From positions 1 to 6,819 of the forward strand of contig SCUQ01000329.1 of assembly GCA_004297635.1 (NCBI GenBank): a stretch of 6,819 nt of DNA, read 5' to 3'. The position numbers and the translations under genes are program-made. The DNA comes from Rhizorhabdus sp. (lineage in GTDB: Bacteria > Pseudomonadota > Alphaproteobacteria > Sphingomonadales > Sphingomonadaceae). Every line of letters begins with the position of its first letter. Positions within the stretch are counted from its first letter, which is position 1. Shown one piece after another: positions 1-5,700 of this stretch. The notes beneath the pieces are model-generated. The model saw nothing but the letters and a program-made list of their open reading frames with translations, was not told the origin of the DNA and ran no database searches.

Positions 1-926
1 CAGGGCGCCAGGAACGGCGCGATCCGCATCAGCAGCAGCGCCTTGCGCCAGCGCGGGCTGCGCGTGCCGACGCCGAGCCGGATCAGATCGGCCACCCCGG
101 CGCGGACCTGCCCCGCCCTGACCCGCGCAAAGGCCTCCTCAATCGCCATATCATGCTCGATCCGCACGATCATCTCCGCCGCGGCCGCCGCCTCGGGCCG
201 GCCCGCGAGATGGTCGCGCGCCTTGCTCATCACCGCATGCGCGGTCCTGAGCATCACCGGCGTATTGCCCGACATCTGTCCTTCGCGCCGCCGGTAGCGG
301 GCCAGCGGACGTGGCACATGCGCCAGATCCCAGCCCGCCGAGAGCAGCCTGATCCACGCATCGAGATCCTCGGACGATTTCAGGCCGGTGTCGAAGCCGC
401 CAATCCCGTCGATCGCCTCGCGTCGCATCGCGGTCAGCCCGAACACGTTGAACTCGCGCCGGATCAGCTTTTCCAAGGTGGGCGGCCCCGCCTGGGGGCA
501 ATAGGCCGAGAAGAGTTCGCCGACGCGGTCGGCGCCGAAGAAGGTCGCGTCGCCGGTCGCGAAACCGGCGTTCGGATTCGCCTCCAGAACCGAGATCATC
601 GCCGATACGAAGTCGGGCTCCAATATGTCGTCGCCGTCGAGCAGCGCGACATAGGGGGTATCCGAGGCGGCGATCGCCCGGTTGCGGGCGGTCGGCAATC
701 CGCCATTATCGGTCTGCAGGAAGCGGATGCGCGGATCGGCCAGATAGGGTGCGACATGCCCGGCCACCCGGCTGTCGCCATCGTCGACGACGATCGCCCG
801 CCAGTCGGGCCTGTCCTGGGCCAGCACCGAATCGAGCGCGTCGCCCAGCATCGCGCCCACGCCATAGGCCGGGATGATGATCGTCATGGCGGCGGCCGGT
901 ATGCCAGCCCCCGGCTCGTCCTTCAT
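1..926 (-). CDS. Family 2 glycosyltransferase, 3' end cut by window edge
   Basis: A GT-A fold, inverting-type glycosyltransferase that would transfer a sugar from a nucleotide-sugar donor to an unknown acceptor. The reading frame is open from the start to base 3, giving about 308 visible residues with no stop. Counting from the start at 926, the domain begins at MTIIIPAY (residue 14), followed by IVVDDGDS (45-52, nucleotide binding), LLDGDD (95-100, the DXD-type metal site), and SSEDLDAWIRL (184-194), which carries the usual ED catalytic-base motif. RYRRREGQMSGN (210-221) is also typical of the family. No signal peptide or membrane segment is seen in the visible part. Starts at 947, 926 and 887 are all in frame, with a stop at 957-959. 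926 has a weak AGG upstream; 887 would begin directly at the domain. It is divergent from yqgE. The family is certain; substrate and pathway (envelope polysaccharide or other) are not readable. Confidence 0.88.
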   Translation of the reverse strand, partial: MKDEPGAGIPAAAMTIIIPAYGVGAMLGDALDSVLAQDRPDWRAIVVDDGDSRVAGHVAPYLADPRIRFLQTDNGGLPTARNRAIAASDTPYVALLDGDDILEPDFVSAMISVLEANPNAGFATGDATFFGADRVGELFSAYCPQAGPPTLEKLIRREFNVFGLTAMRREAIDGIGGFDTGLKSSEDLDAWIRLLSAGWDLAHVPRPLARYRRREGQMSGNTPVMLRTAHAVMSKARDHLAGRPEAAAAAEMIVRIEHDMAIEEAFARVRAGQVRAGVADLIRLGVGTRSPRWRKALLLMRIAPFLAP

Positions 927-935
927 ATCGCCTGA

Positions 936-971
936 TTGCGTCGCCATCGCGCAGGACTATAAATATTGGCG
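936..971 (+). promoter_or_regulatory. Possible yqgE promoter in the divergent gap
   Basis: TTGCGT at 936-941 and TATAAA at 958-963 are separated by 16 bp and resemble a sigma-70 type promoter reading towards yqgE. Transcription would begin near 970, almost on the ATG at 972, which would make the message leaderless. On the other strand the same AT patch reads TATAGT (961-956), a possible -10 box for the glycosyltransferase gene. This rests on motif matching only. Confidence 0.35.
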
Positions 972-1532
972 ATGGATGCGCCAGCCTCTCTCCGTGGGCA
1001 GTTCCTGCTCGCCATGCCCGGAATCGGCGATCCGCGCTTCGAGAAGGCCGTGATCGCGATGTGCGCGCATGACGAGCAGGGCGCGCTGGGCGTCGGGATC
1101 GGCAGCATCGTGCCGGGCATCACCCTCCATCATCTTCTGGATCAGCTGGACATCGCGCCGGGCGTCGCCCCCGATTGCGTGATTCATATGGGGGGTCCCG
1201 TCGAGCAGCAGCGCGGCTTCGTGCTGCACGGCACCGACTGGACGGGCGAGGACAGTCTGATCGTCGAGGGGCGTTGGGTCATGACCTCGACGCTGGACGT
1301 GCTGCGCGCGATCGCCGCGGGCACGGGGCCGCGGCACTGGCTGATCGCGCTGGGCTATGCCGGTTGGGGCGAGGGTCAGCTGGATGGCGAGATGCGCCGC
1401 CACGGGTGGCTGGCGACTCGGGGTGACGACAGGCTGTTGTTCGAGCATCAGGCAGCGGCCAGATGGGAAGCCGCGATGCGGTCGGCCGGTATCGATCCGC
1501 GTCTGTTGGCGTCCACCAGCGGTCAGGCGTAG
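972..1532 (+). CDS. yqgE: YqgE/AlgH family (UPF0301) protein
   Basis: A 186-residue cytoplasmic protein of the YqgE/AlgH family, close to the usual family length of about 185-190. Its biochemical role is not established; AlgH was named as a putative regulator in Pseudomonas, but the fold carries no DNA-binding motif. Family signatures are clear: LRGQFLLAMPGIGDPRFEKAV (residues 7-27, split here as LRGQFLLAMPG and DPRFEKAV), GGPV with RGFVLH (74-86), and GYAGWGEGQLDGEM (128-141). The usual GLVIN-type stretch is replaced by GVGIGSIVPG (40-49), a mild divergence. Two starts compete. ATG at 972 could be leaderless. TTG at 966, two codons earlier, has AGGA at 953-956 with good spacing and would give 188 residues. 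The gene is divergent from the glycosyltransferase and is followed directly by an inverted repeat. Confidence 0.93.
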   Translation: MDAPASLRGQFLLAMPGIGDPRFEKAVIAMCAHDEQGALGVGIGSIVPGITLHHLLDQLDIAPGVAPDCVIHMGGPVEQQRGFVLHGTDWTGEDSLIVEGRWVMTSTLDVLRAIAAGTGPRHWLIALGYAGWGEGQLDGEMRRHGWLATRGDDRLLFEHQAAARWEAAMRSAGIDPRLLASTSGQA

Positions 1533-1561
1533 CCTGGTATACACCCAGGGTGTGCACCAGG
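1533..1561. repeat. Imperfect inverted repeat directly after the yqgE stop
   Basis: Two 14-base arms, CCTGGTATACACCC (1533-1546) and GGGTGTGCACCAGG (1548-1561), flank a single central A. Twelve of 14 positions pair in the Watson-Crick sense and one more as G-T. There is no T-run after it, and the one-base spacer suits a dimeric protein's DNA site as well as an RNA hairpin. It may be the end signal for yqgE or an operator for the downstream gene; the sequence does not decide between them. Confidence 0.5.
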
Positions 1562-1670
1562 GCACTCATTACGCTATCGTACTGAATTATTTGATATTTT
1601 GTCTGGATCTTTAACCAGTTTCCGCAAGACAGAGCGAAGCTTTGGAGTCAATTCTGCTCGCACGGGAAGT

Positions 1671-1689
1671 GCCGCCCGCGGGGGGCGGC
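1671..1689 (+). other. GC-only hairpin in the leader of the exported-protein gene
   Basis: GCCGCCC (1671-1677) pairs perfectly with GGGCGGC (1683-1689) around a five-base loop. It lies just ahead of the ribosome-binding stretch GGGGAGTAGGGG (1693-1704). No T-run follows, so it is unlikely to be a terminator. It could stabilise the message or affect ribosome access. Confidence 0.4.
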
Positions 1690-1712
1690 TCCGGGGAGTA
1701 GGGGCAACACCC

Positions 1713-2201
1713 ATGCGTAAGACGATATGCGCGGCCATGGCCGCGCTGTCGGCCATGTCACCGGCCTATGCCGGTTGCTGGTCGGCCGACCATGCGAGCG
1801 CGGCGCGCATCCGCGATCTGCAGACCTATCTGATGGTCGAAACCCTGCGCTGCCAGGCGATGGGGTTCAATATCGCGACCGACTATAATGCGTTCGTTCG
1901 GGGCAACCGCGCGGCGATCGGCGCGGCGAACGATCGATTGAAGGCCTTTTTTGTCACGACGTCGGGGCCGGTGGGGGGCCAGAGCGCCTATGATCGCTTC
2001 ACCACCTCGCTGGCCAATGCCTATGGTGCCGATCGGACCAGCGAAGGCAGCTGCTACAATACGTCCACCATCGCGCGTGAAGCCGCGATGATGGACAACT
2101 CCATCGAAGGGCTGGAAATGATCGCGGACCGTCAGGGTCTCGATCCGGTCCTGCCCGGCGGACGCTGCGGACGCGGCGCCGTCGCCCAGGTCGCGCGCTA
2201 G
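1713..2201 (+). CDS. Small exported protein of unknown function, four mature cysteines
   Basis: I do not recognise this 162-residue protein. The N-terminus is a textbook Sec signal: MRK, then an alanine-rich hydrophobic core, then SPAYA with cleavage expected after A20, so it should be periplasmic or secreted. The cysteine at 22 is not in a lipobox. The mature part has four cysteines (22, 47, 114 and 152), a number that would allow two disulfides. The predicted character is mostly helical (residues 28-80 and 118-140), with a Gly/Ser-rich stretch at 84-91. No enzyme motif is visible. The ATG at 1713 is chosen because AGGGG at 1700-1704 sits 8 bases upstream and the signal peptide starts exactly there; the frame is open further upstream but without a sensible start. 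It stands alone between yqgE and ahcY on the same strand, with 180- and 153-bp gaps, so it is probably its own transcription unit. Confidence 0.8.
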   Translation: MRKTICAAMAALSAMSPAYAGCWSADHASAARIRDLQTYLMVETLRCQAMGFNIATDYNAFVRGNRAAIGAANDRLKAFFVTTSGPVGGQSAYDRFTTSLANAYGADRTSEGSCYNTSTIAREAAMMDNSIEGLEMIADRQGLDPVLPGGRCGRGAVAQVAR

Positions 2202-2218
2202 GCGCGCCGGCCCGGCCC

Positions 2219-2243
2219 TCTCCTCCTGCTCCAGGGGAGGAGA
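2219..2243 (+). terminator. Hairpin after the exported-protein gene, possible terminator
   Basis: TCTCCTCC (2219-2226) pairs perfectly with GGAGGAGA (2236-2243) around a nine-base loop, 18 bases after the stop codon. No run of T follows, so it may terminate weakly or mainly protect the 3' end. Its position between two genes on the same strand, just before the ahcY control region, fits a transcript boundary. Confidence 0.4.
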
Positions 2244-2252
2244 ACAGGCCAC

Positions 2253-2272
2253 ATATAAAGATATCTTTATAT
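2253..2272. promoter_or_regulatory. Perfect 20-bp palindrome, probable SahR-type operator of ahcY
   Basis: ATATAAAGATATCTTTATAT is a perfect palindrome lying 82 bp before the ahcY start, in an AT-rich island within very GC-rich DNA. Established knowledge: SahR, an ArsR-family repressor with a methyltransferase-like SAH-sensing domain, controls SAM-cycle genes (ahcY, metF, metH/metE, metK) in many Proteobacteria through AT-rich palindromes of this kind, and SAH releases it. From memory the motif closely resembles this sequence. The site contains TATAAA and overlaps TATATT (2268-2273), a possible -10 box, so bound protein could block the promoter. No sahR gene is present in this window. Confidence 0.7.
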
Positions 2273-2289
2273 TTGCATTTGACGGCCTG

Positions 2290-2334
2290 CCCGGCTATTG
2301 CGCCCGGCATTGCCGCCGGCTTGCCCCGGCTGCC
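2290..2334 (+). repeat. Degenerate CCGGC-TTGC tandem units in the ahcY leader
   Basis: The element CCGGC occurs at 2291, 2304, 2316 and 2326, each time followed by a variant of (T/A)TTGC or TGC, giving four imperfect units with spacing of 13, 12 and 10 bases. It lies between the palindrome and the ahcY ribosome-binding site. It may be a short duplication or only GC-biased low complexity; no function is evident. Confidence 0.4.
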
Positions 2335-2354
2335 CCCTATTGAGGAGAAGCCCG

Positions 2355-3764
2355 GTGGCCACCGCCGTTGCGACTGATTTCAACGATTATGTCATCGCCG
2401 ATCTGAGCCTGGCCGATTTCGGCCGCGCCGAGATCAACATCGCCGAGACCGAGATGCCGGGCCTGATGGCGCTGCGCTCCGAATTCGGCGCATCGCAGCC
2501 GCTGAAGGGCGCGCGCATCACCGGATCGCTGCATATGACGATCCAGACCGCGGTGCTGATCGAGACGCTGACCGCGCTCGGCGCCGACGTCCGCTGGGCG
2601 ACCTGCAACATCTTCTCGACCCAGGATCATGCCGCCGCAGCGATCGCCGCGCGCAACATCCCGGTGTTCGCCGTCAAGGGCGAGAGCCTGGCCGAATATT
2701 GGGACTATGTCGGCTCGATCTTCGATTGGGGCGACCAGACCGCCAATATCATCCTCGACGACGGCGGCGACGCCACCATGTTCGCCTTGTGGGGCGCGAA
2801 GCTCGAGGCCGGCGCGACGCTGGGCGAGCCGGAGAATGCCGAGGAAGTCGAATTCCAGCGCGCGCTGAAGGCGTTCATCGCCAAGCGCCCGGGCTATCTG
2901 ACCGAGACCGTCAAGAATCTTAAGGGCGTGTCGGAAGAGACCACCACCGGCGTCCACCGTCTGTACGAGATCGCCAAGAAAGGCGAGCTGCCCTTCCCCG
3001 CGATCAACGTCAACGACAGCGTCACCAAGTCGAAGTTCGACAATCTCTATGGCTGCAAGGAATCGCTGGTCGACGCGATCCGCCGCGCCACCGACGTCAT
3101 GCTCGCGGGCAAGATCGCCTGCGTCGCCGGCTTCGGCGATGTCGGCAAGGGCTCGGCCCAGTCGCTCCGCAACGGCGGTGCGCGCGTCATGGTGACGGAG
3201 GTCGATCCGATCTGCGCGCTCCAGGCCGCCATGGAGGGCTTCGAGGTCGTGACGATGGACGAGGCCGTGAAGCGTGCCGATATCTTCGTGACCGCGACCG
3301 GCAATGCCGACGTCATCACCGCCGATCACATGAAGGCGATGAAGCCGATGTCGATCGTCTGCAACATCGGCCATTTCGACAGCGAGATCCAGATCGCCGC
3401 ACTCGACAATTACGAGTGGACCGAGGTCAAGCCGGGCACCGACCTGGTCCGCTTCCCCGACGGCAAGCAGATCATCATCCTCGCCAAGGGCCGCCTTGTG
3501 AATCTCGGCTGCGCCACCGGCCATCCGAGCTTCGTGATGTCGGCCAGCTTCACCAACCAGACGCTCGCTCAGATCGAGCTGTGGACGCGCGGCGACCAGT
3601 ATCAGAATCAGGTCTATGTGCTGCCCAAGCATCTCGACGAGAAGGTGGCCGCGCTCCACCTGGAGAAGCTCGGCGTGCAGCTGACCAAGCTGACCCCGAA
3701 GCAGGCCAGCTATATCGGCGTCAGCACCGAAGGGCCGTTCAAGCCCGATCACTATCGCTATTGA
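2355..3764 (+). CDS. ahcY: S-adenosylhomocysteine hydrolase
   Basis: Adenosylhomocysteinase, a cytoplasmic NAD+-dependent enzyme that reversibly splits S-adenosylhomocysteine into adenosine and homocysteine. It relieves product inhibition of methyltransferases and feeds the methionine/SAM cycle. The 469 residues match the long bacterial form. Motifs in order: [15 protein letters not shown] (58-72), CNIFSTQDH (84-92), DDGGD (135-139), EETTTGVHR and [11 protein letters not shown] in the catalytic core, the Rossmann NAD+ loop GFGDVGKG (259-266), NIGHFDSE (337-344), [13 protein letters not shown], and the conserved C-terminal KPDHYRY. All expected substrate and cofactor residues seem present and the gene looks intact. 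The start is GTG at 2355, chosen because GAGGAG (2342-2347) sits 7 bases upstream. A TTG at 2298 in the same frame would add 19 non-conserved residues. The palindrome at 2253-2272 suggests SAH-responsive repression. It ends at its own terminator and converges with tetR. Confidence 0.98.
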   Translation: MATAVATDFNDYVIADLSLADFGRAEINIAETEMPGLMALRSEFGASQPLKGARITGSLHMTIQTAVLIETLTALGADVRWATCNIFSTQDHAAAAIAARNIPVFAVKGESLAEYWDYVGSIFDWGDQTANIILDDGGDATMFALWGAKLEAGATLGEPENAEEVEFQRALKAFIAKRPGYLTETVKNLKGVSEETTTGVHRLYEIAKKGELPFPAINVNDSVTKSKFDNLYGCKESLVDAIRRATDVMLAGKIACVAGFGDVGKGSAQSLRNGGARVMVTEVDPICALQAAMEGFEVVTMDEAVKRADIFVTATGNADVITADHMKAMKPMSIVCNIGHFDSEIQIAALDNYEWTEVKPGTDLVRFPDGKQIIILAKGRLVNLGCATGHPSFVMSASFTNQTLAQIELWTRGDQYQNQVYVLPKHLDEKVAALHLEKLGVQLTKLTPKQASYIGVSTEGPFKPDHYRY

Positions 3765-3777
3765 TCGCATGTCGGGC

Positions 3778-3795
3778 ACCGGGCGCAGACCCGGT
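3778..3795 (+). other. Small hairpin just downstream of ahcY
   Basis: ACCGGG (3778-3783) pairs with CCCGGT (3790-3795) around a six-base loop, 13 bases after the ahcY stop. No T-run follows directly. It precedes the stronger hairpin at 3815-3841 and may add to 3'-end structure. Confidence 0.35.
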
Positions 3796-3814
3796 TCCCC
3801 GCATCGGCGACAGG

Positions 3815-3849
3815 ACGGCTGTCCCCCGTGGGGGCAGCCGTTCGTGTTT
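3815..3849 (+). terminator. Rho-independent terminator between ahcY and tetR
   Basis: ACGGCTG (3815-3821) pairs with CAGCCGT (3835-3841). With one bulged T, CCCCC (3823-3827) pairs with GGGGG (3830-3834), giving a stem of about 11-12 pairs and a tight loop. The plus strand continues TCGTGTTT, a modest T-rich tail, so it reads best as the ahcY terminator. It lies directly against the tetR stop codon, so the same stem could also end the tetR message, though on that strand no T-run follows. Confidence 0.75.
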
Positions 3850-4440
3850 CTAAGAGACCGCGTTGTCCAGCATCGCCATGAACAGCCGCGCGGTTTCGGC
3901 GGCGGCGATGTCGATATGGACATCGCACCCCGCGAACATCCGCCCGCTCAGGCCGAACAGGCAGGCCTGAAGCACCTCGGTCGCGGCCTCCAGGTCGCGT
4001 TGCTGGAGCCGGGGATTGGCGAGGCACGCCAGGTCCCGCAGGATCGGGCGAAACTCCACGCAGAACTCGGCGATCTTCGCGGCCACCTCGGGCGAGCGCC
4101 CGGCCTCGGCGAGAATCTCGAAGGTCAGCGTCTCTCCATCGGCGGCAAGCTCTTGCCGCGCGAGCTCCTCGAAGGCCTTGGCCGGGGATATCCGCCCGTC
4201 GCGCACGTCGGAACGGATCCGTTCGAGCTGCGCCAGCCATTCGGCGTGGTCGTCCCCCACGATCGCCAGAATGATGTCATATTTGTTCTTAAACAGCCGG
4301 TAGATCTGACCGACACTGACCTGCGCCTCCGACGCGAGCTCCGACATCGCCGTCAGGTGGAAGCCCCGCGAGCCGAACAGATGCCGCGCCGCAGATAATA
4401 TGCGGGTCCGCCCATCCTGTTTATGTTGCGCCGCAATCAA
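3850..4440 (-). CDS. TetR/AcrR-family transcriptional repressor
   Basis: A 196-residue one-component regulator with an N-terminal DNA-binding domain and a C-terminal ligand-binding and dimerisation domain. The N-terminal region is classic TetR: RILSAARHLFGSRGF (13-27), then the helix-turn-helix MSELASEAQVSVGQIYRLFKNK (about 32-53, written here as MSELASEAQVS plus VGQIYRLFKNK). The C-terminal half (60-196) is helical and not conserved, as usual, and gives no ligand. The start is TTG at 4440: a stop lies 5 codons upstream in frame, no ATG occurs before the HTH, and GGAG (4452-4449) sits 8 bases upstream. It is divergent from the adaptor/pump operon and shares a 111-bp gap with it containing a perfect inverted repeat. 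By family precedent (AcrR, TtgR) it most likely represses that operon and itself until a pump substrate binds. A possible promoter is TTGCGG (4505-4500) and TATGAA (4481-4476), 18 bp apart. Confidence 0.94.
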   Translation of the reverse strand: MIAAQHKQDGRTRILSAARHLFGSRGFHLTAMSELASEAQVSVGQIYRLFKNKYDIILAIVGDDHAEWLAQLERIRSDVRDGRISPAKAFEELARQELAADGETLTFEILAEAGRSPEVAAKIAEFCVEFRPILRDLACLANPRLQQRDLEAATEVLQACLFGLSGRMFAGCDVHIDIAAAETARLFMAMLDNAVS

Positions 4441-4467
4441 ATATTCCGCTCCGAACTATTTTGCCCC

Positions 4468-4497
4468 TTGACCGTTTCATAGCCCAAGGCGTAGGTC
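4468..4497 (+). promoter_or_regulatory. Possible promoter of the efflux operon
   Basis: TTGACC (4468-4473) is a good -35 match. The best partner, TAGGTC (4492-4497), 18 bp further on, is a poor -10. If correct, transcription would begin near 4504, with the inverted repeat at 4508-4525 covering the first transcribed bases, where a repressor would block it. Weakly supported. Confidence 0.3.
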
Positions 4498-4507
4498 GGC
4501 CGCAAGC

Positions 4508-4525
4508 GGAATGAACATTCATTCC
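4508..4525. promoter_or_regulatory. Perfect inverted repeat, probable TetR operator
   Basis: GGAATGAA (4508-4515) and TTCATTCC (4518-4525) are exact reverse complements around a central CA. The size and AATGAAC..TTCATT look fit operators of TetR-family repressors. It is placed between tetR and the adaptor gene, 26 bp before the adaptor ATG and just upstream of the possible tetR -35 box, so one bound repressor could control both directions. Confidence 0.75.
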
Positions 4526-4551
4526 AGTTTGGTTCCGAGTCGAGATTCTTC

Positions 4552-5694
4552 ATGCGCCAACCCATTCTTCCCGGGTTTATTGCCCTTGCCGCCGTTCTGG
4601 CGCTGACGGCGTGCAGCAAGGAGGCGCCCCCCGCGCCGCCGCCGCCGCAGGTCGGCGTCGTCACGCTAGGATCGGGCGCGGCGCCGCTCCAGACTGAGCT
4701 GCCGGGGCGGATTTCCGCGCTTGAGACATCCGAGGTGCGCCCGCAGATCAGCGGCATCGTCCGTGATCGCCTGTTCCAGGAAGGGGCAATGGTTCGGGCG
4801 GGCCAGACCCTCTATATCATAGCGGACGCGCCTTATCGTGCGACGCTGGGCACCGCGCAGGCCAATCTCGCCCGTGCCCGGGCCTCGATCAACGCTACCC
4901 GCCTGCAGGCGCAGCGTTATCGCGAACTGGTGGGCATGAACGCGGTAAGCCGGCAGGAAGCCGACAATGCCGATGCTGCAGCGCAGCAAGCAGTGGCGGA
5001 GGTTGCGGCGCAACGCGCTGCGGTCCGATCTGCGCAGATCGACCTCGATTTCACCCGGATCAAGGCGCCGATCTCCGGGCGTATCGGCCGATCGGCGGTG
5101 ACGCCGGGCGCGCTGGTCCAGGCCGGTCAGGCCGAAATATTGGCGACCATCCAGCGCACCGACCAGGTCTATGTCGACATCAGCCAGTCCGCAGCCCAGC
5201 TGCTCGATCTGCGCGAAGCGATGCGCGCGGGCGGCGTGACGGCGAGCCGCGCCGCCCCGGTGCGGCTGATCCTGCCCAATGGCAAACCCTATGCCCGCGA
5301 GGGCCGCCTGCAATTCTCCGAGGTCACGGTCGATCCGACGAGTGGCGCGGTGACGCTGCGCGCGACCTTTCCCAATCCGGACGGAGTGCTCCTGCCTGGC
5401 ATGTTCGTTCGCGCCCAGCTGACCGAGGGGTTGCGGACCAACGCCGTGCTTGCGCCACAGCGCGGCATCACCCGCGATCAGCGTGGCCGGGCGGTGGCGC
5501 TGGTGGTCGGACGCGATAACAAGGTCGCGCAGCGCTTCGTCACCATCGACAGGCCGATCGGATCGAACTGGATCGTTTCGTCCGGCCTGCGCGCCGGCGA
5601 CCGGCTGATCGTCGAGGGTATGATGGCCGTCAGGCCCGGCATGGTGGTGACACCGGCCGCACCGCAACAGGCCCCGCGGTCCACCAGGAACTGA
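4552..5694 (+). CDS. RND efflux periplasmic adaptor subunit (AcrA/MexA-like lipoprotein)
   Basis: A membrane fusion protein of 380 residues, normal for the AcrA/MexA/TtgA group. It bridges the inner-membrane RND pump and an outer-membrane channel in the periplasm. The N-terminus is a lipoprotein signal ending in LTAC, with acylated Cys at 21, then a proline-rich linker (26-32). The lipoyl/barrel half follows: SEVRPQISGIV (60-70) and EGAMVRAGQTLYII (77-90). Next come an alanine/glutamine-rich alpha-hairpin coiled coil (about 97-168), the second lipoyl half with DFTRIKAPISGRIGRS, the beta-barrel with EVTVDPTSGAVTLRA, and a membrane-proximal domain ending near VRPGMVV. Residue +2 after the lipid cysteine is Ser, not Asp. 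The start ATG has only a weak GAG (4542-4544) as ribosome site. The stop lies 6 bases before the pump ATG, so the two are co-transcribed. The tetR gene is divergent and probably controls them. Substrates cannot be read. Confidence 0.96.
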   Translation: MRQPILPGFIALAAVLALTACSKEAPPAPPPPQVGVVTLGSGAAPLQTELPGRISALETSEVRPQISGIVRDRLFQEGAMVRAGQTLYIIADAPYRATLGTAQANLARARASINATRLQAQRYRELVGMNAVSRQEADNADAAAQQAVAEVAAQRAAVRSAQIDLDFTRIKAPISGRIGRSAVTPGALVQAGQAEILATIQRTDQVYVDISQSAAQLLDLREAMRAGGVTASRAAPVRLILPNGKPYAREGRLQFSEVTVDPTSGAVTLRATFPNPDGVLLPGMFVRAQLTEGLRTNAVLAPQRGITRDQRGRAVALVVGRDNKVAQRFVTIDRPIGSNWIVSSGLRAGDRLIVEGMMAVRPGMVVTPAAPQQAPRSTRN

Positions 5695-5700
5695 TCCGGC

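Noticed and set aside
153..935. 260-codon open frame on the plus strand
   Set aside because: It is exactly antisense to the glycosyltransferase, its translation has no domain character and is rich in Arg/Gly/Asp as expected of GC-rich shadow frames.
1611..1649. CtrA-like TTAACC half-site and a GANTC (CcrM) site before the exported-protein gene
   Set aside because: Only one half-site is present, without the second TTAA at seven bases, and single GANTC sites occur by chance; not enough to call cell-cycle control.
1574..1756. 60-codon open frame on the minus strand in the yqgE/exported-protein gap
   Set aside because: It overlaps the signal peptide region of the real gene in antisense, has no clear ribosome site and no recognisable features.
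2279..2284. TTGACG as a -35 box for ahcY
   Set aside because: No acceptable -10 box occurs 15-19 bp further on; the region there is GC-rich.
2298..2354. Upstream TTG start that would extend AhcY by 19 residues
   Set aside because: The extra residues are not AhcY-like, and the GTG at 2355 has a strong GAGGAG site at the right distance, matching the family's usual N-terminus.
2202..2354. SAH riboswitch in the ahcY leader
   Set aside because: The conserved pseudoknot and core of the SAH riboswitch are not visible; the palindromic DNA site explains SAH-linked control better. A covariance-model search would be decisive.
2337..3923. 528-codon open frame on the minus strand
   Set aside because: It is antisense to ahcY through its full length and runs into tetR; the low stop frequency comes from high GC, and the translation is His/Asp/Leu/Gly shadow sequence.
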